Assembly: GCA_002309375.1 (NCBI GenBank)
Contig: DBXK01000003.1
Location: 17,083 to 62,142, forward strand
Length of the DNA stretch: 45,060 nucleotides
From: Christensenella sp. UBA1214
Lineage (GTDB): Bacteria; Bacillota; Clostridia; Christensenellales; CAG-138
Direction of reading: 5' to 3'
Numbering within the stretch: position 1 is the first letter of the stretch; each line of letters opens with the position of its first letter. Both the position numbers and the translations under genes were made by a program. Below are positions 31,496 through 38,069 of this stretch, piece by piece. Under the pieces are notes generated by a model. It worked only from the letters and a program-made list of their open reading frames with translations, did no database searches and had not been told where the DNA came from.

Positions 31496-31654
31496 TTATT
31501 TGCTTGCCTTTTGGGCTTTGTTTTCACACTGCTGGTTGGCGATCCCGCAGCTCGTCTTGCAGGCGGACTGGCAGGAAGTCTGGCATTCGCCGCAGCCTCC
31601 GTTCTTCGCGCTTTCGCAAAGAGTCTTGGCCGTCAGAGTCTTGATGTGCTTCAT
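31496..31654 (-). CDS. scfA: SCIFF ranthipeptide precursor
   Basis: This 52-residue peptide begins MKHIKTLTAKTLCESAKNGG, continues CGECQTSCQSACKTSCGIAN and ends QQCENKAQKASK. It matches the SCIFF (six cysteines in forty-five residues) family in sequence and in its place beside scfB. GGAGGATATC precedes the ATG, and a near-consensus promoter lies 32 bases upstream. Cysteines are at 13, 21, 24, 28, 32, 36 and 43, one more than the usual six. The donor Cys32 is present, but position 37, which is Thr in the characterised peptide I recall, is Gly here. It is too short for most gene callers. Confidence 0.93.
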   Translation of the reverse strand: MKHIKTLTAKTLCESAKNGGCGECQTSCQSACKTSCGIANQQCENKAQKASK

Positions 31655-31685
31655 TTTGATATCCTCCAAATTAAGCAGATAGCTG

Positions 31686-31714
31686 ATTATAGCATACGGC
31701 GTCTTTTAAGTCAA
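31686..31714 (-). promoter_or_regulatory. Promoter of scfA-scfB-decarboxylase
   Basis: Minus strand TTGACT (31709-31714), 17 bases, TATAAT (31686-31691). It is one of the closest to consensus in the window, suggesting strong expression of the peptide. Confidence 0.85.
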
Positions 31715-31837
31715 TAAGTTTAATGAAAAAGCGGGCCGTCCGGGGAGTACCGGCCTTCGGGGAACCGCAGAGCGCGGATCGGAACGAAAAAAACGGCAAA
31801 AGGCAAAGAATATAATCAATTATTTTTGCATTCAGGA

Positions 31838-31866
31838 TTGAAATCGAGATTTTTCTATGATATACT
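31838..31866 (+). promoter_or_regulatory. Promoter of the 213-residue lipoprotein gene
   Basis: TTGAAA (31838-31843), 17 bases, TATACT (31861-31866). CAGATGCAAAC at 31877-31887 repeats an 11-mer found in the blaI operator region (7405-7415). Confidence 0.8.
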
Positions 31867-32028
31867 GAAGTGTGTGCAGATGCAAACGCTGTTTTTGGGT
31901 TACGATCGAACGGTTTGGCGACCGCGTAACCGGCAGCCTGCAGCTTGCGGACCACAAAATATGCGGCCGTCCCCTTCCGGCAACGGATAAAGAGGCGCTG
32001 AACCGCTTTAATCTTTGGAGGAACAACC

Positions 32029-32670
32029 ATGAAGAAAGCACTTGCAATTATGTTTGTTGCGCTGATGCTCGTATCGATCGTCGCTTGCAGCACCAGGAAC
32101 GAGCCCAACTACAACCTCGACCGCGGCGAGCTTACCATGCCCACTCCCGTACCGACTGCCGCGCCGACACCGGCGCCCACCCCCGTGCCGACCCAGGTCC
32201 CGAGGATCCCGTTCACCGTAACGATCGAGGATAATGTATTCGATACCGAACTGTTCTCCATGAACGTTCCCGAGAAGACCAGGTACAATCCCAGCACTTG
32301 GCAGCTCTACAAGGATAAGAGGCTGAAAGAGACCTCCACCGACCTCTACGTCGTCTCCAAGGATCACTCCATCATTGCCAACGGCATCGATATGGAAGCG
32401 ATCGAAGAATTCGTAAGGGGCAAGCTCAGCTATCCCCCGAGGCAGCTCACGGTCATCCAGTCCGAGCATATGCAGGGTGCTGACGGCAGCGAAGGCGTCC
32501 GCATGCTCTGCGAAGTTCTCTACCACAGCGATACCTTCTACTCCGTCTTCTATGTCGGCTGCAAGGGTGACATCGCGCTCGAGATCATCAGCGACGACAA
32601 TATGCTCGCGAAGCATAAGGATTTCGCCGAGGGTCTTTACGAGAGCTTCGGAACCATTGTGTATAAATAA
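32029..32670 (+). CDS. Predicted lipoprotein of unknown function
   Basis: The protein is 213 residues. Its signal peptide MKKALAIMFVALMLVS ends in lipobox IVAC. A Pro/Thr repeat linker (PTPVPTAAPTPAPTPVPTQV) is followed by a globular domain of about 150 residues (from FTVTIEDNVFDTELFSMNVP) with an alpha/beta look (MEAIEEFVRGKLSY, YSVFYVGCKGDIALEIISDD). I recognise no family. TTTGGAGGAACAACC gives a strong ribosome site. It has its own promoter and terminator. It may be under the same regulator as blaI, judging by a shared 11-mer near the transcription start. Confidence 0.82.
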   Translation: MKKALAIMFVALMLVSIVACSTRNEPNYNLDRGELTMPTPVPTAAPTPAPTPVPTQVPRIPFTVTIEDNVFDTELFSMNVPEKTRYNPSTWQLYKDKRLKETSTDLYVVSKDHSIIANGIDMEAIEEFVRGKLSYPPRQLTVIQSEHMQGADGSEGVRMLCEVLYHSDTFYSVFYVGCKGDIALEIISDDNMLAKHKDFAEGLYESFGTIVYK

Positions 32671-32685
32671 GCATTGAGTAAAAAG

Positions 32686-32712
32686 AGCCCGCTGCCGAAG
32701 CGGGCTTTTTTT
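32686..32712 (+). terminator. Terminator of the 213-residue lipoprotein gene
   Basis: AGCCCGCT - GCCGA - AGCGGGCT followed by TTTTTT, 15 bases after the stop codon. Confidence 0.9.
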
Positions 32713-32752
32713 GACAGCGGCAGAACTGCGGCGCCGCCGCGGGGGAGAGAAT

Positions 32753-33424
32753 ATGGTCAATATCGGCAACGACTGGGATGCGATCCTCGCCGAAGAATTC
32801 AAAAAGGATTATTACCTGAAGCTGCGTGCGTTCCTTGCGAACGAATACCGCACGCGGGTGATCTATCCGAATATGTACGATATCTTCAACGCGCTCCGCT
32901 ATACCTCGTTCGAAAACTGCAAAGCCGTGATCATCGGCCAGGATCCCTACCACGGCCCCGGCCAGGCGCACGGTCTCTGCTTTTCCGTTCAGCGCGGGGT
33001 GGAGCCGCCGCCGTCGCTCAAAAACATCTTCAAAGAGCTCTCGGATGACGTCGGCTTCGTCGATCCGGGTCACGGCGAGCTGACCTATTGGGCGAAGCAG
33101 GGCGTGCTGATGCTGAACGCCGTGCTGACCGTCCGCGAGCATCAGCCCAACAGCCACAAGGGGATGGGCTGGGAGATCTTCACCGACCGCGTGATCTCGG
33201 AGCTCAATAAAAAGACGACGCCGGTCGTGTTCCTCCTTTGGGGCGCGAATGCGCGGCAGAAGGCGCGGATCATCACGAATCCCCTCCATGTGAAGCTCGA
33301 GACCGTCCACCCGAGCCCGCTTTCCGCCTATGCCGGTTTCTTCGGCTGCCGCCATTTTTCAAGGTGCAACGCGATCCTCGAAAAGAGCGGCCAGACGCCG
33401 ATCGACTGGCAGCTGCCGGAATAA
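32753..33424 (+). CDS. ung: Uracil-DNA glycosylase, family 1
   Basis: This 223-residue base-excision repair enzyme removes uracil from DNA. Motif A is GQDPYHGPGQAHGLCFSV with catalytic Asp64 and Tyr66. Motif B, HPSPLSAYAGFFGCRHF (about residues 185-201), has the catalytic His and the Leu intercalation loop. I use ATG 32753 (MVNIGNDWDAIL), with GGGGGAGAG upstream; the open frame extends 14 codons further back into the terminator of the previous gene. No promoter could be identified between that terminator and the gene. Confidence 0.96.
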   Translation: MVNIGNDWDAILAEEFKKDYYLKLRAFLANEYRTRVIYPNMYDIFNALRYTSFENCKAVIIGQDPYHGPGQAHGLCFSVQRGVEPPPSLKNIFKELSDDVGFVDPGHGELTYWAKQGVLMLNAVLTVREHQPNSHKGMGWEIFTDRVISELNKKTTPVVFLLWGANARQKARIITNPLHVKLETVHPSPLSAYAGFFGCRHFSRCNAILEKSGQTPIDWQLPE

Positions 33425-33436
33425 GGATCAAACAGT

Positions 33437-33468
33437 AAAAGGCTTCCGAAACGTTCGGAAGCCTTTTT
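33437..33468. terminator. Bidirectional terminator between ung and the flavodiiron gene
   Basis: AAAAGGCTTCCGAA - ACG - TTCGGAAGCCTTTT, a 14-bp perfect stem with T-runs on both strands. It ends the long recJ-to-flavodiiron operon. Confidence 0.92.
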
Positions 33469-33479
33469 GCTTTATTTTT

Positions 33480-35330
33480 TTATTTCAGCGGTTCGAAATC
33501 TTCCGCCCCATGCTTACACAGCGGGCACACGAAATCCGGCGGCAGCTCGTCCCCTTCGTAGACGTAGCCGCAGATCTTGCAGACAAAGCCCTTCTTCGGC
33601 CCTTCGGCGGGGGCGGGCTTCGGCTTGATGTGCTCGAAGTAATAGCTGTAAGTGACGGACGGGATCTCTTCATTCAGCACAGCCGCTTCGGTGACTTCCG
33701 CAACGAAGAGGGTGTGGGTGCCGTAATCCCGCGCCTCGATCACCTTGCCGGAGATATAGGCGTTCGTGTATTTCGGGATATAGTAAACGCCGTTCGCGCT
33801 GCGCTTTACGGCGGCGCATTCCTCGAACTTGTTCACGTCGCGGCCGCTCTGGAAGCCGAAATGCTTGAACACCTTGAAGGGCACGGTCTCGTTGAGAACG
33901 GAGATATTGAAAACGCCGGTTCTCCTGATCATTTCCTCGGTGTAATTCGCCTTGTTGACGGCGATCGTGATGCGCTTCGGGTTATCCGTGAGCTGAACGG
34001 CGGTGTTGATGATGCAGCCGTTGTCCTTAGAGCCCTCGCGCGCGGTGAGCACATAAAGGCCGTAGGAGAGCTTGAACATCGCGCTGTTGTCGATCAGCGG
34101 ATTGGCGGCTGCGGCCGGCTCGGCCTCGGGCTCCTTCATCGAATCCGCGATCGCGTCGGCAAGGTTTTTGATCGCCTCGAGCTGGGGCTCATGCACGGCG
34201 GATTTGATATCGACCGTGTTCTCGAGGAAGGTCATGTTCTTCATCGGCTCGAGGATCTGGCGCATAAGCTTCCCGCTCGTTGCCGCCCAGGATCCGTTCT
34301 GGATGAATGCGACGGTGCGGCTGCCGATATTGTGCGCGGCGAGGTCATGGAGCAGCTCCTCCATGCGTACGAATATGCCAGCGTTATAGGTCGTCGAGGC
34401 GAAAACGAGGTGGCTCATGCGGAAGCAGGCGGAGATGACGTCCGCCGCCGGCGTGACGGAAACATCGAAGACGCGGACCTTGATCCCGCGCTGACGGAGC
34501 TCGCCCGCGAGGATGTCCGCCGCGTTCGCGGTGTGACCGTAAACGGAGGCGTAGGCGAGCATGACGCCCTTCTCCTCCGGAGTATAGGTGCTCCAGAGCA
34601 TGTATTTTTCAAGGAATTCATTGAATTTGCTGCGCCATACGAAGCCGTGGAGCGGGCAGACCATCGCGATCTCGACCTTCGCCGCCTTCTTCAGAAGCGC
34701 CTGGACCTGCGTGCCGTATTTGCCGACGATGTTGGTGTAATAGCGGCGGGCTTCGTCCATATAGTCCTTCTCGAAATCGACTTCGTCCGCGAAGATCGCG
34801 CCGTCGAGCGCGCCGAAGGTGCCGAAGGCGTCCGCGGAGAAGAGGATCTTGTCGGCCTTGTCATAGGTCACCATGACCTCGGGCCAATGCACCATCTGCG
34901 CGGCGAGGAAGGTGAATTCATGTTTGCCGCTCTTGAGGGTGTCGCCCTCCTTGATATTCCAGATATGGTTCTTTATATCGGCGCCGAAATAGTTCTTGAT
35001 CATGTTTCCGGCCATCGCGGAGCAGACGACGACGGCCTCCGGCCAGCGGCGCAGCAGCTCCCCGAGCGTTGCGGAGTGGTCGGGCTCCATGTGCTGAACG
35101 ACGACGTAGTTGAGCTGCCGCCCGGCGAGGACATGTTCGAGATTCTCGAAGAAAACGCCGGATACAGCTGCGTCGACGGTGTCGAAGAGCACGGTCATTT
35201 CGTCCAAAAGAAGGTAGGAATTATAGCTTACGCCGTTCTGAACGCCGTAAACGCCCTCGAAAAGGGCGAGGCGGCGGTCGTTTGCGCCGACCCAGTAGAG
35301 GTCATCGGTGATCTTGCGGGTGCAGTACAT
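33480..35330 (-). CDS. Four-domain flavodiiron protein (MBL - flavodoxin - flavin reductase - rubredoxin)
   Basis: This 616-residue enzyme reduces oxygen (or NO) to protect an anaerobe. Residues 1-245 form the metallo-beta-lactamase di-iron domain, with ligands H80-x-E82-x-D84, H148, D167 and H228 in family positions. Residues about 250-395 are flavodoxin-like with the FMN loop ASVYGHTANAADIL. Residues about 420-560 form a flavin-reductase-like split barrel (LSYGLYVLTAREG). The tail is a rubredoxin with C-KI-C and C-PL-C ligands. The fusion would pass electrons from NAD(P)H through flavin and rubredoxin to the di-iron site in one chain. It starts 18 bases after hemZ and is last in the operon. 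Confidence 0.94.
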   Translation of the reverse strand: MYCTRKITDDLYWVGANDRRLALFEGVYGVQNGVSYNSYLLLDEMTVLFDTVDAAVSGVFFENLEHVLAGRQLNYVVVQHMEPDHSATLGELLRRWPEAVVVCSAMAGNMIKNYFGADIKNHIWNIKEGDTLKSGKHEFTFLAAQMVHWPEVMVTYDKADKILFSADAFGTFGALDGAIFADEVDFEKDYMDEARRYYTNIVGKYGTQVQALLKKAAKVEIAMVCPLHGFVWRSKFNEFLEKYMLWSTYTPEEKGVMLAYASVYGHTANAADILAGELRQRGIKVRVFDVSVTPAADVISACFRMSHLVFASTTYNAGIFVRMEELLHDLAAHNIGSRTVAFIQNGSWAATSGKLMRQILEPMKNMTFLENTVDIKSAVHEPQLEAIKNLADAIADSMKEPEAEPAAAANPLIDNSAMFKLSYGLYVLTAREGSKDNGCIINTAVQLTDNPKRITIAVNKANYTEEMIRRTGVFNISVLNETVPFKVFKHFGFQSGRDVNKFEECAAVKRSANGVYYIPKYTNAYISGKVIEARDYGTHTLFVAEVTEAAVLNEEIPSVTYSYYFEHIKPKPAPAEGPKKGFVCKICGYVYEGDELPPDFVCPLCKHGAEDFEPLK

Positions 35331-35348
35331 GGTATTTCCTCCGTTTGT

Positions 35349-36917
35349 TTATTGCATTTCAAAAAGTCTGATGCGTTCTTCGTTGATCCGGTCGGTCTTC
35401 GCGATATAGGTCGCGATATCCTTCGGATTCGGAACGCGCTCGATGCGGTGCCCGTCCGGGAAAACGCGCTTGGTCATCGCACCGGCGCCGTTTGAGAGGA
35501 TGCTGAGGCTGTCCTCCATCATGTCGATGTTATAAAGGCAGATCTTGTCGGGCCTCGAATAGCCGACGTTTTCCATATTGCCGGCCATGTATTTCTGGCG
35601 GTACATATAGTAGGGGACCATGCCCATATCCTCCGCCGCTTTCGCGCCGATCGCGATCATCTTTTCGACCTCCGAAACGGGCGGCAGCTGATAACGCGGC
35701 AGCTGCTCGTGCAGGCGGGAGGAGCGCTTGATGGCGAGGGTATGGACGGTCAGGCAGTCCGGGCCGAGCTTCGCGACGGCTTCGACGGTGCGCTGCATAT
35801 CCTCGGCTGTCTCGCCGGGAAGCCCGGCGATGAGATCCATATTGATCGAATCGAAACCGATCTCACGCGCCTTGTTGAAGCAGAGCTCGATATCCCTCGA
35901 GGTATGATCCCTGCCGACGGCGATCAGCGTGCGGTCGTTCATCGTCTGCGGATTGACGGAAATGCGCGTCACGCCGGCATTTTTCATGATCAGGAGCTTA
36001 TCATCGGTGATTGTATCCGGCCTGCCGGCTTCAACGGTGAATTCCATGCCTTCCGGGAAGCCGTAGGTTTCGGCCGCATAGCCGAGAAGATCCTTGAGCT
36101 CATCCTCGGTGAGGATCGTGGGCGTGCCGCCGCCGATATAGCAGGCGCGCAGGCTGAGACCGCGTTCCCGAATGAGATCGGCGCCGTATTTGATATCCTT
36201 CTTCAGCGCGGCAAGATAGCCGGCCATATCGGTCCGTCTCGTCCGAAGCTCCGAAGCGAAGGAGCAGTACAGGCAGCGCGTTCTGCAGAAGGGGATGCCG
36301 ATATAGACGTCGATATCCTTCGAATCCGCGGGCGTGAGGATCGGGCGCTGAACGCCGACGATCCGCTCCGCCAGGGCAAGCTTTTCCGCGGAAACGTCGA
36401 ATTCGTTCGCCATGAGGTTCAGCGCGCCGTTCTTGCCGTAGTTGTCTTCAAGATCCCGAAGCAGCCGCGTCGGGCGGATGCCTGTCAGCGAACCCCAGGG
36501 CAGGGGCGTCATCGGATACGCCATGCGCATCGTGCGGAAGGCGGCGATCTTCGCGCAGCGCTTCTGATAGCGCTTGTCGCGAAGGTATTCATCCTCGCCG
36601 AAGCCGACGATCGGGAAGCTCCCTCCGAGCGGATCCTGCTCCGAATAGGAATAATACTGAACGTCCGAAAACGAATTTTTATAGGTATAGGAATGAGTTT
36701 TTCCGCCCTGAACAAGATCCGCCGCGGCGCAGTGCACGGAGCCTTCGCGCCAGACCATGACGCGCAGCGCATCCGCGTTTCCGGTGCTCATCGGGTCGAT
36801 CTCGCCGGCAAAAGCTCCCGGCGCATCGCAGAGCTCGATCATCGAAGCTGGCACAAAGAGCCGGATCACTTCGCAAAGATCGTTATAAAAATCTTCTCTG
36901 TTTGTATAAAGCCTCAT
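35349..36917 (-). CDS. hemZ: Coproporphyrinogen dehydrogenase-like radical SAM protein HemZ
   Basis: This 522-residue HemN/HemZ-family radical-SAM protein has its cluster motif in IGIPFCRTRCLYCSFAS (C-x3-C-x2-C at about residues 211-218). The glycine-rich SAM site follows (YIGGGTPTIL), then MDLIAGLPGE. The N-terminal 190 residues are the extra domain typical of HemZ (MRLYTNREDFYNDLCEVI). The family oxidatively decarboxylates coproporphyrinogen III in anaerobic haem synthesis, although many HemZ members sit in organisms without a full haem pathway, so the activity is uncertain. It lies 33 bases after the MBL hydrolase gene. To my knowledge recJ-apt-rel-dtd-MBL-hemZ is a recurring gene order in clostridia. 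Confidence 0.9.
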   Translation of the reverse strand: MRLYTNREDFYNDLCEVIRLFVPASMIELCDAPGAFAGEIDPMSTGNADALRVMVWREGSVHCAAADLVQGGKTHSYTYKNSFSDVQYYSYSEQDPLGGSFPIVGFGEDEYLRDKRYQKRCAKIAAFRTMRMAYPMTPLPWGSLTGIRPTRLLRDLEDNYGKNGALNLMANEFDVSAEKLALAERIVGVQRPILTPADSKDIDVYIGIPFCRTRCLYCSFASELRTRRTDMAGYLAALKKDIKYGADLIRERGLSLRACYIGGGTPTILTEDELKDLLGYAAETYGFPEGMEFTVEAGRPDTITDDKLLIMKNAGVTRISVNPQTMNDRTLIAVGRDHTSRDIELCFNKAREIGFDSINMDLIAGLPGETAEDMQRTVEAVAKLGPDCLTVHTLAIKRSSRLHEQLPRYQLPPVSEVEKMIAIGAKAAEDMGMVPYYMYRQKYMAGNMENVGYSRPDKICLYNIDMMEDSLSILSNGAGAMTKRVFPDGHRIERVPNPKDIATYIAKTDRINEERIRLFEMQ

Positions 36918-36950
36918 TGATTCACTCCCAAAGCAAAGACACGGGCGGGA

Positions 36951-37601
36951 TCAATACATCCCGCCTTTTTTCATATAGGGATTATGCTGCCGTTCGAACT
37001 CGAGCGACGTTTCCTCCCCGTGGCCGGGGAGCACGCGGTAATCGCCGTGCAGCGGGAAAAGCCGGTAGGCGATCGATTCATAAAGCTGTTCGTCATCACC
37101 GCCCGAAAGATCGGTGCGGCCGACGCTGAGGCGGAAGAGCGTATCGCCGGAGAAGATGATGCGCTCCGATTCCATAAGGAAACAGACTCCACCGGGGGTG
37201 TGCCCGGGCGTATGGATGACGCGGAATTCCATCCCCGCGGCGGTGACAACGTCGTTGTCATGAAGGATCCGGTCGACTTCGCAGTGCTTGACGAGCGCTC
37301 CGGCCATGAAAGCAAGGCTGCCGCTGCCGCCCGTTACGGAAGAAGCGTCGCCTTCGTGGATATGCACGAGCGCATTCTGCTTTGCTCTGATCTCCGCAAC
37401 GCCCATGATGTGGTCGAAATGCCCGTGGGTCAGGAGGATATCGGTGCAGTGCAGGCCGAGCTCCTCGAGGATGCCGAGCACCTTCCTTGAATTTGCGGGG
37501 TCGATGATGACGCAGTCCTTTTTTTCCCCGGGGCCGGTCTCATCGAAAAGGATGTATGTGTTTGTTGAAAGCGGCCCGGTGGGGACGCAGATTATTTTCA
37601 T
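36951..37601 (-). CDS. Metallo-beta-lactamase fold hydrolase (glyoxalase II-like, YqgX type)
   Basis: This 216-residue zinc hydrolase has the THGHFDHIMG motif (H-x-H-x-D-H), followed by HTPGHTPGG and IFSGDTLFRLSVGRTDLSGG. The C-terminal VLPGHGEETSLEFERQHNPY is shared with the small hydroxyacylglutathione hydrolase-like family found in clostridia. The substrate is unknown; a thioester or glutathione-free glyoxalase role is possible. The start is the ATG at 37599-37601, with GAGG upstream. It lies 21 bases after dtd in the operon. Confidence 0.92.
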   Translation of the reverse strand: MKIICVPTGPLSTNTYILFDETGPGEKKDCVIIDPANSRKVLGILEELGLHCTDILLTHGHFDHIMGVAEIRAKQNALVHIHEGDASSVTGGSGSLAFMAGALVKHCEVDRILHDNDVVTAAGMEFRVIHTPGHTPGGVCFLMESERIIFSGDTLFRLSVGRTDLSGGDDEQLYESIAYRLFPLHGDYRVLPGHGEETSLEFERQHNPYMKKGGMY

Positions 37602-37622
37602 GTTCAAGCCTCAAACGCCGGC

Positions 37623-38069
37623 TCAGAGCAGCCGGCTGCTGTCGAGAAGGATCGTGACGGGTCCGTCGTTGACGAGGGAGACCTTCATGTCCGCGCCGAA
37701 GACGCCCGTTTCGGTCGGAATGAGCTCACGGAAGGCTCGGATCAGCTTTTCATAGAGCGGGATCGCGATCTCCGGCCTTGCGGCGCCGATGAAGCTCGGG
37801 CGGTTGCCCTTGCGCGCGTCGCCGAGGAGGGTGAATTGGGAAACGAGGAGCACGGAATAGCCCTTGTCGAGCGCAGAAAGGTTCATTTTGCCTTCGCCGT
37901 CCTCGAAAATGCGGAGCTGAGCGCATTTCTTTGCGATATAGTCGACGTCGGCGTCTCCGTCGGTCGGTTCGATGCCGACAAGCACGAGAAGCCCGGGCCC
38001 GATCGCGCCGACGGTTTTTCCTTCGACCTCGACGCCCGCATTCAGCACTCTTTGAACGACAGCTCTCAT
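37623..38069 (-). CDS. dtd: D-aminoacyl-tRNA deacylase
   Basis: This 148-residue protein removes D-amino acids mischarged on tRNA. The N-terminus is MRAVVQRVLNAGVEVEGKTV, and the family motifs are SQFTLLGDARKGNRPSF (about residues 77-93) and the Gly-cisPro motif NDGPVTILLDS near the C-terminus. Its start overlaps the stop of rel by four bases. Dtd next to rel is a classic clostridial and bacillar pairing. Confidence 0.96.
   Translation of the reverse strand: MRAVVQRVLNAGVEVEGKTVGAIGPGLLVLVGIEPTDGDADVDYIAKKCAQLRIFEDGEGKMNLSALDKGYSVLLVSQFTLLGDARKGNRPSFIGAARPEIAIPLYEKLIRAFRELIPTETGVFGADMKVSLVNDGPVTILLDSSRLL

Larger units (their letters stand above)
31655..32028. other. Divergent intergenic region between scfA and a lipoprotein gene
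   Basis: These 374 bases hold the scfA promoter (minus) and the lipoprotein promoter (plus) described separately, with a plus-strand leader of about 155 bases after 31866. The middle (about 31715-31837) shows nothing I recognise. Confidence 0.7.

Noticed and set aside
31439..31717. A plus-strand frame of 92 codons over scfA
   Set aside because: The minus strand encodes a textbook SCIFF peptide with promoter and ribosome site; the plus-strand frame has neither.
33330..35495. A 721-codon open frame on the plus strand
   Set aside because: It is antisense to the complete flavodiiron gene. It has no ribosome site and low-complexity composition.
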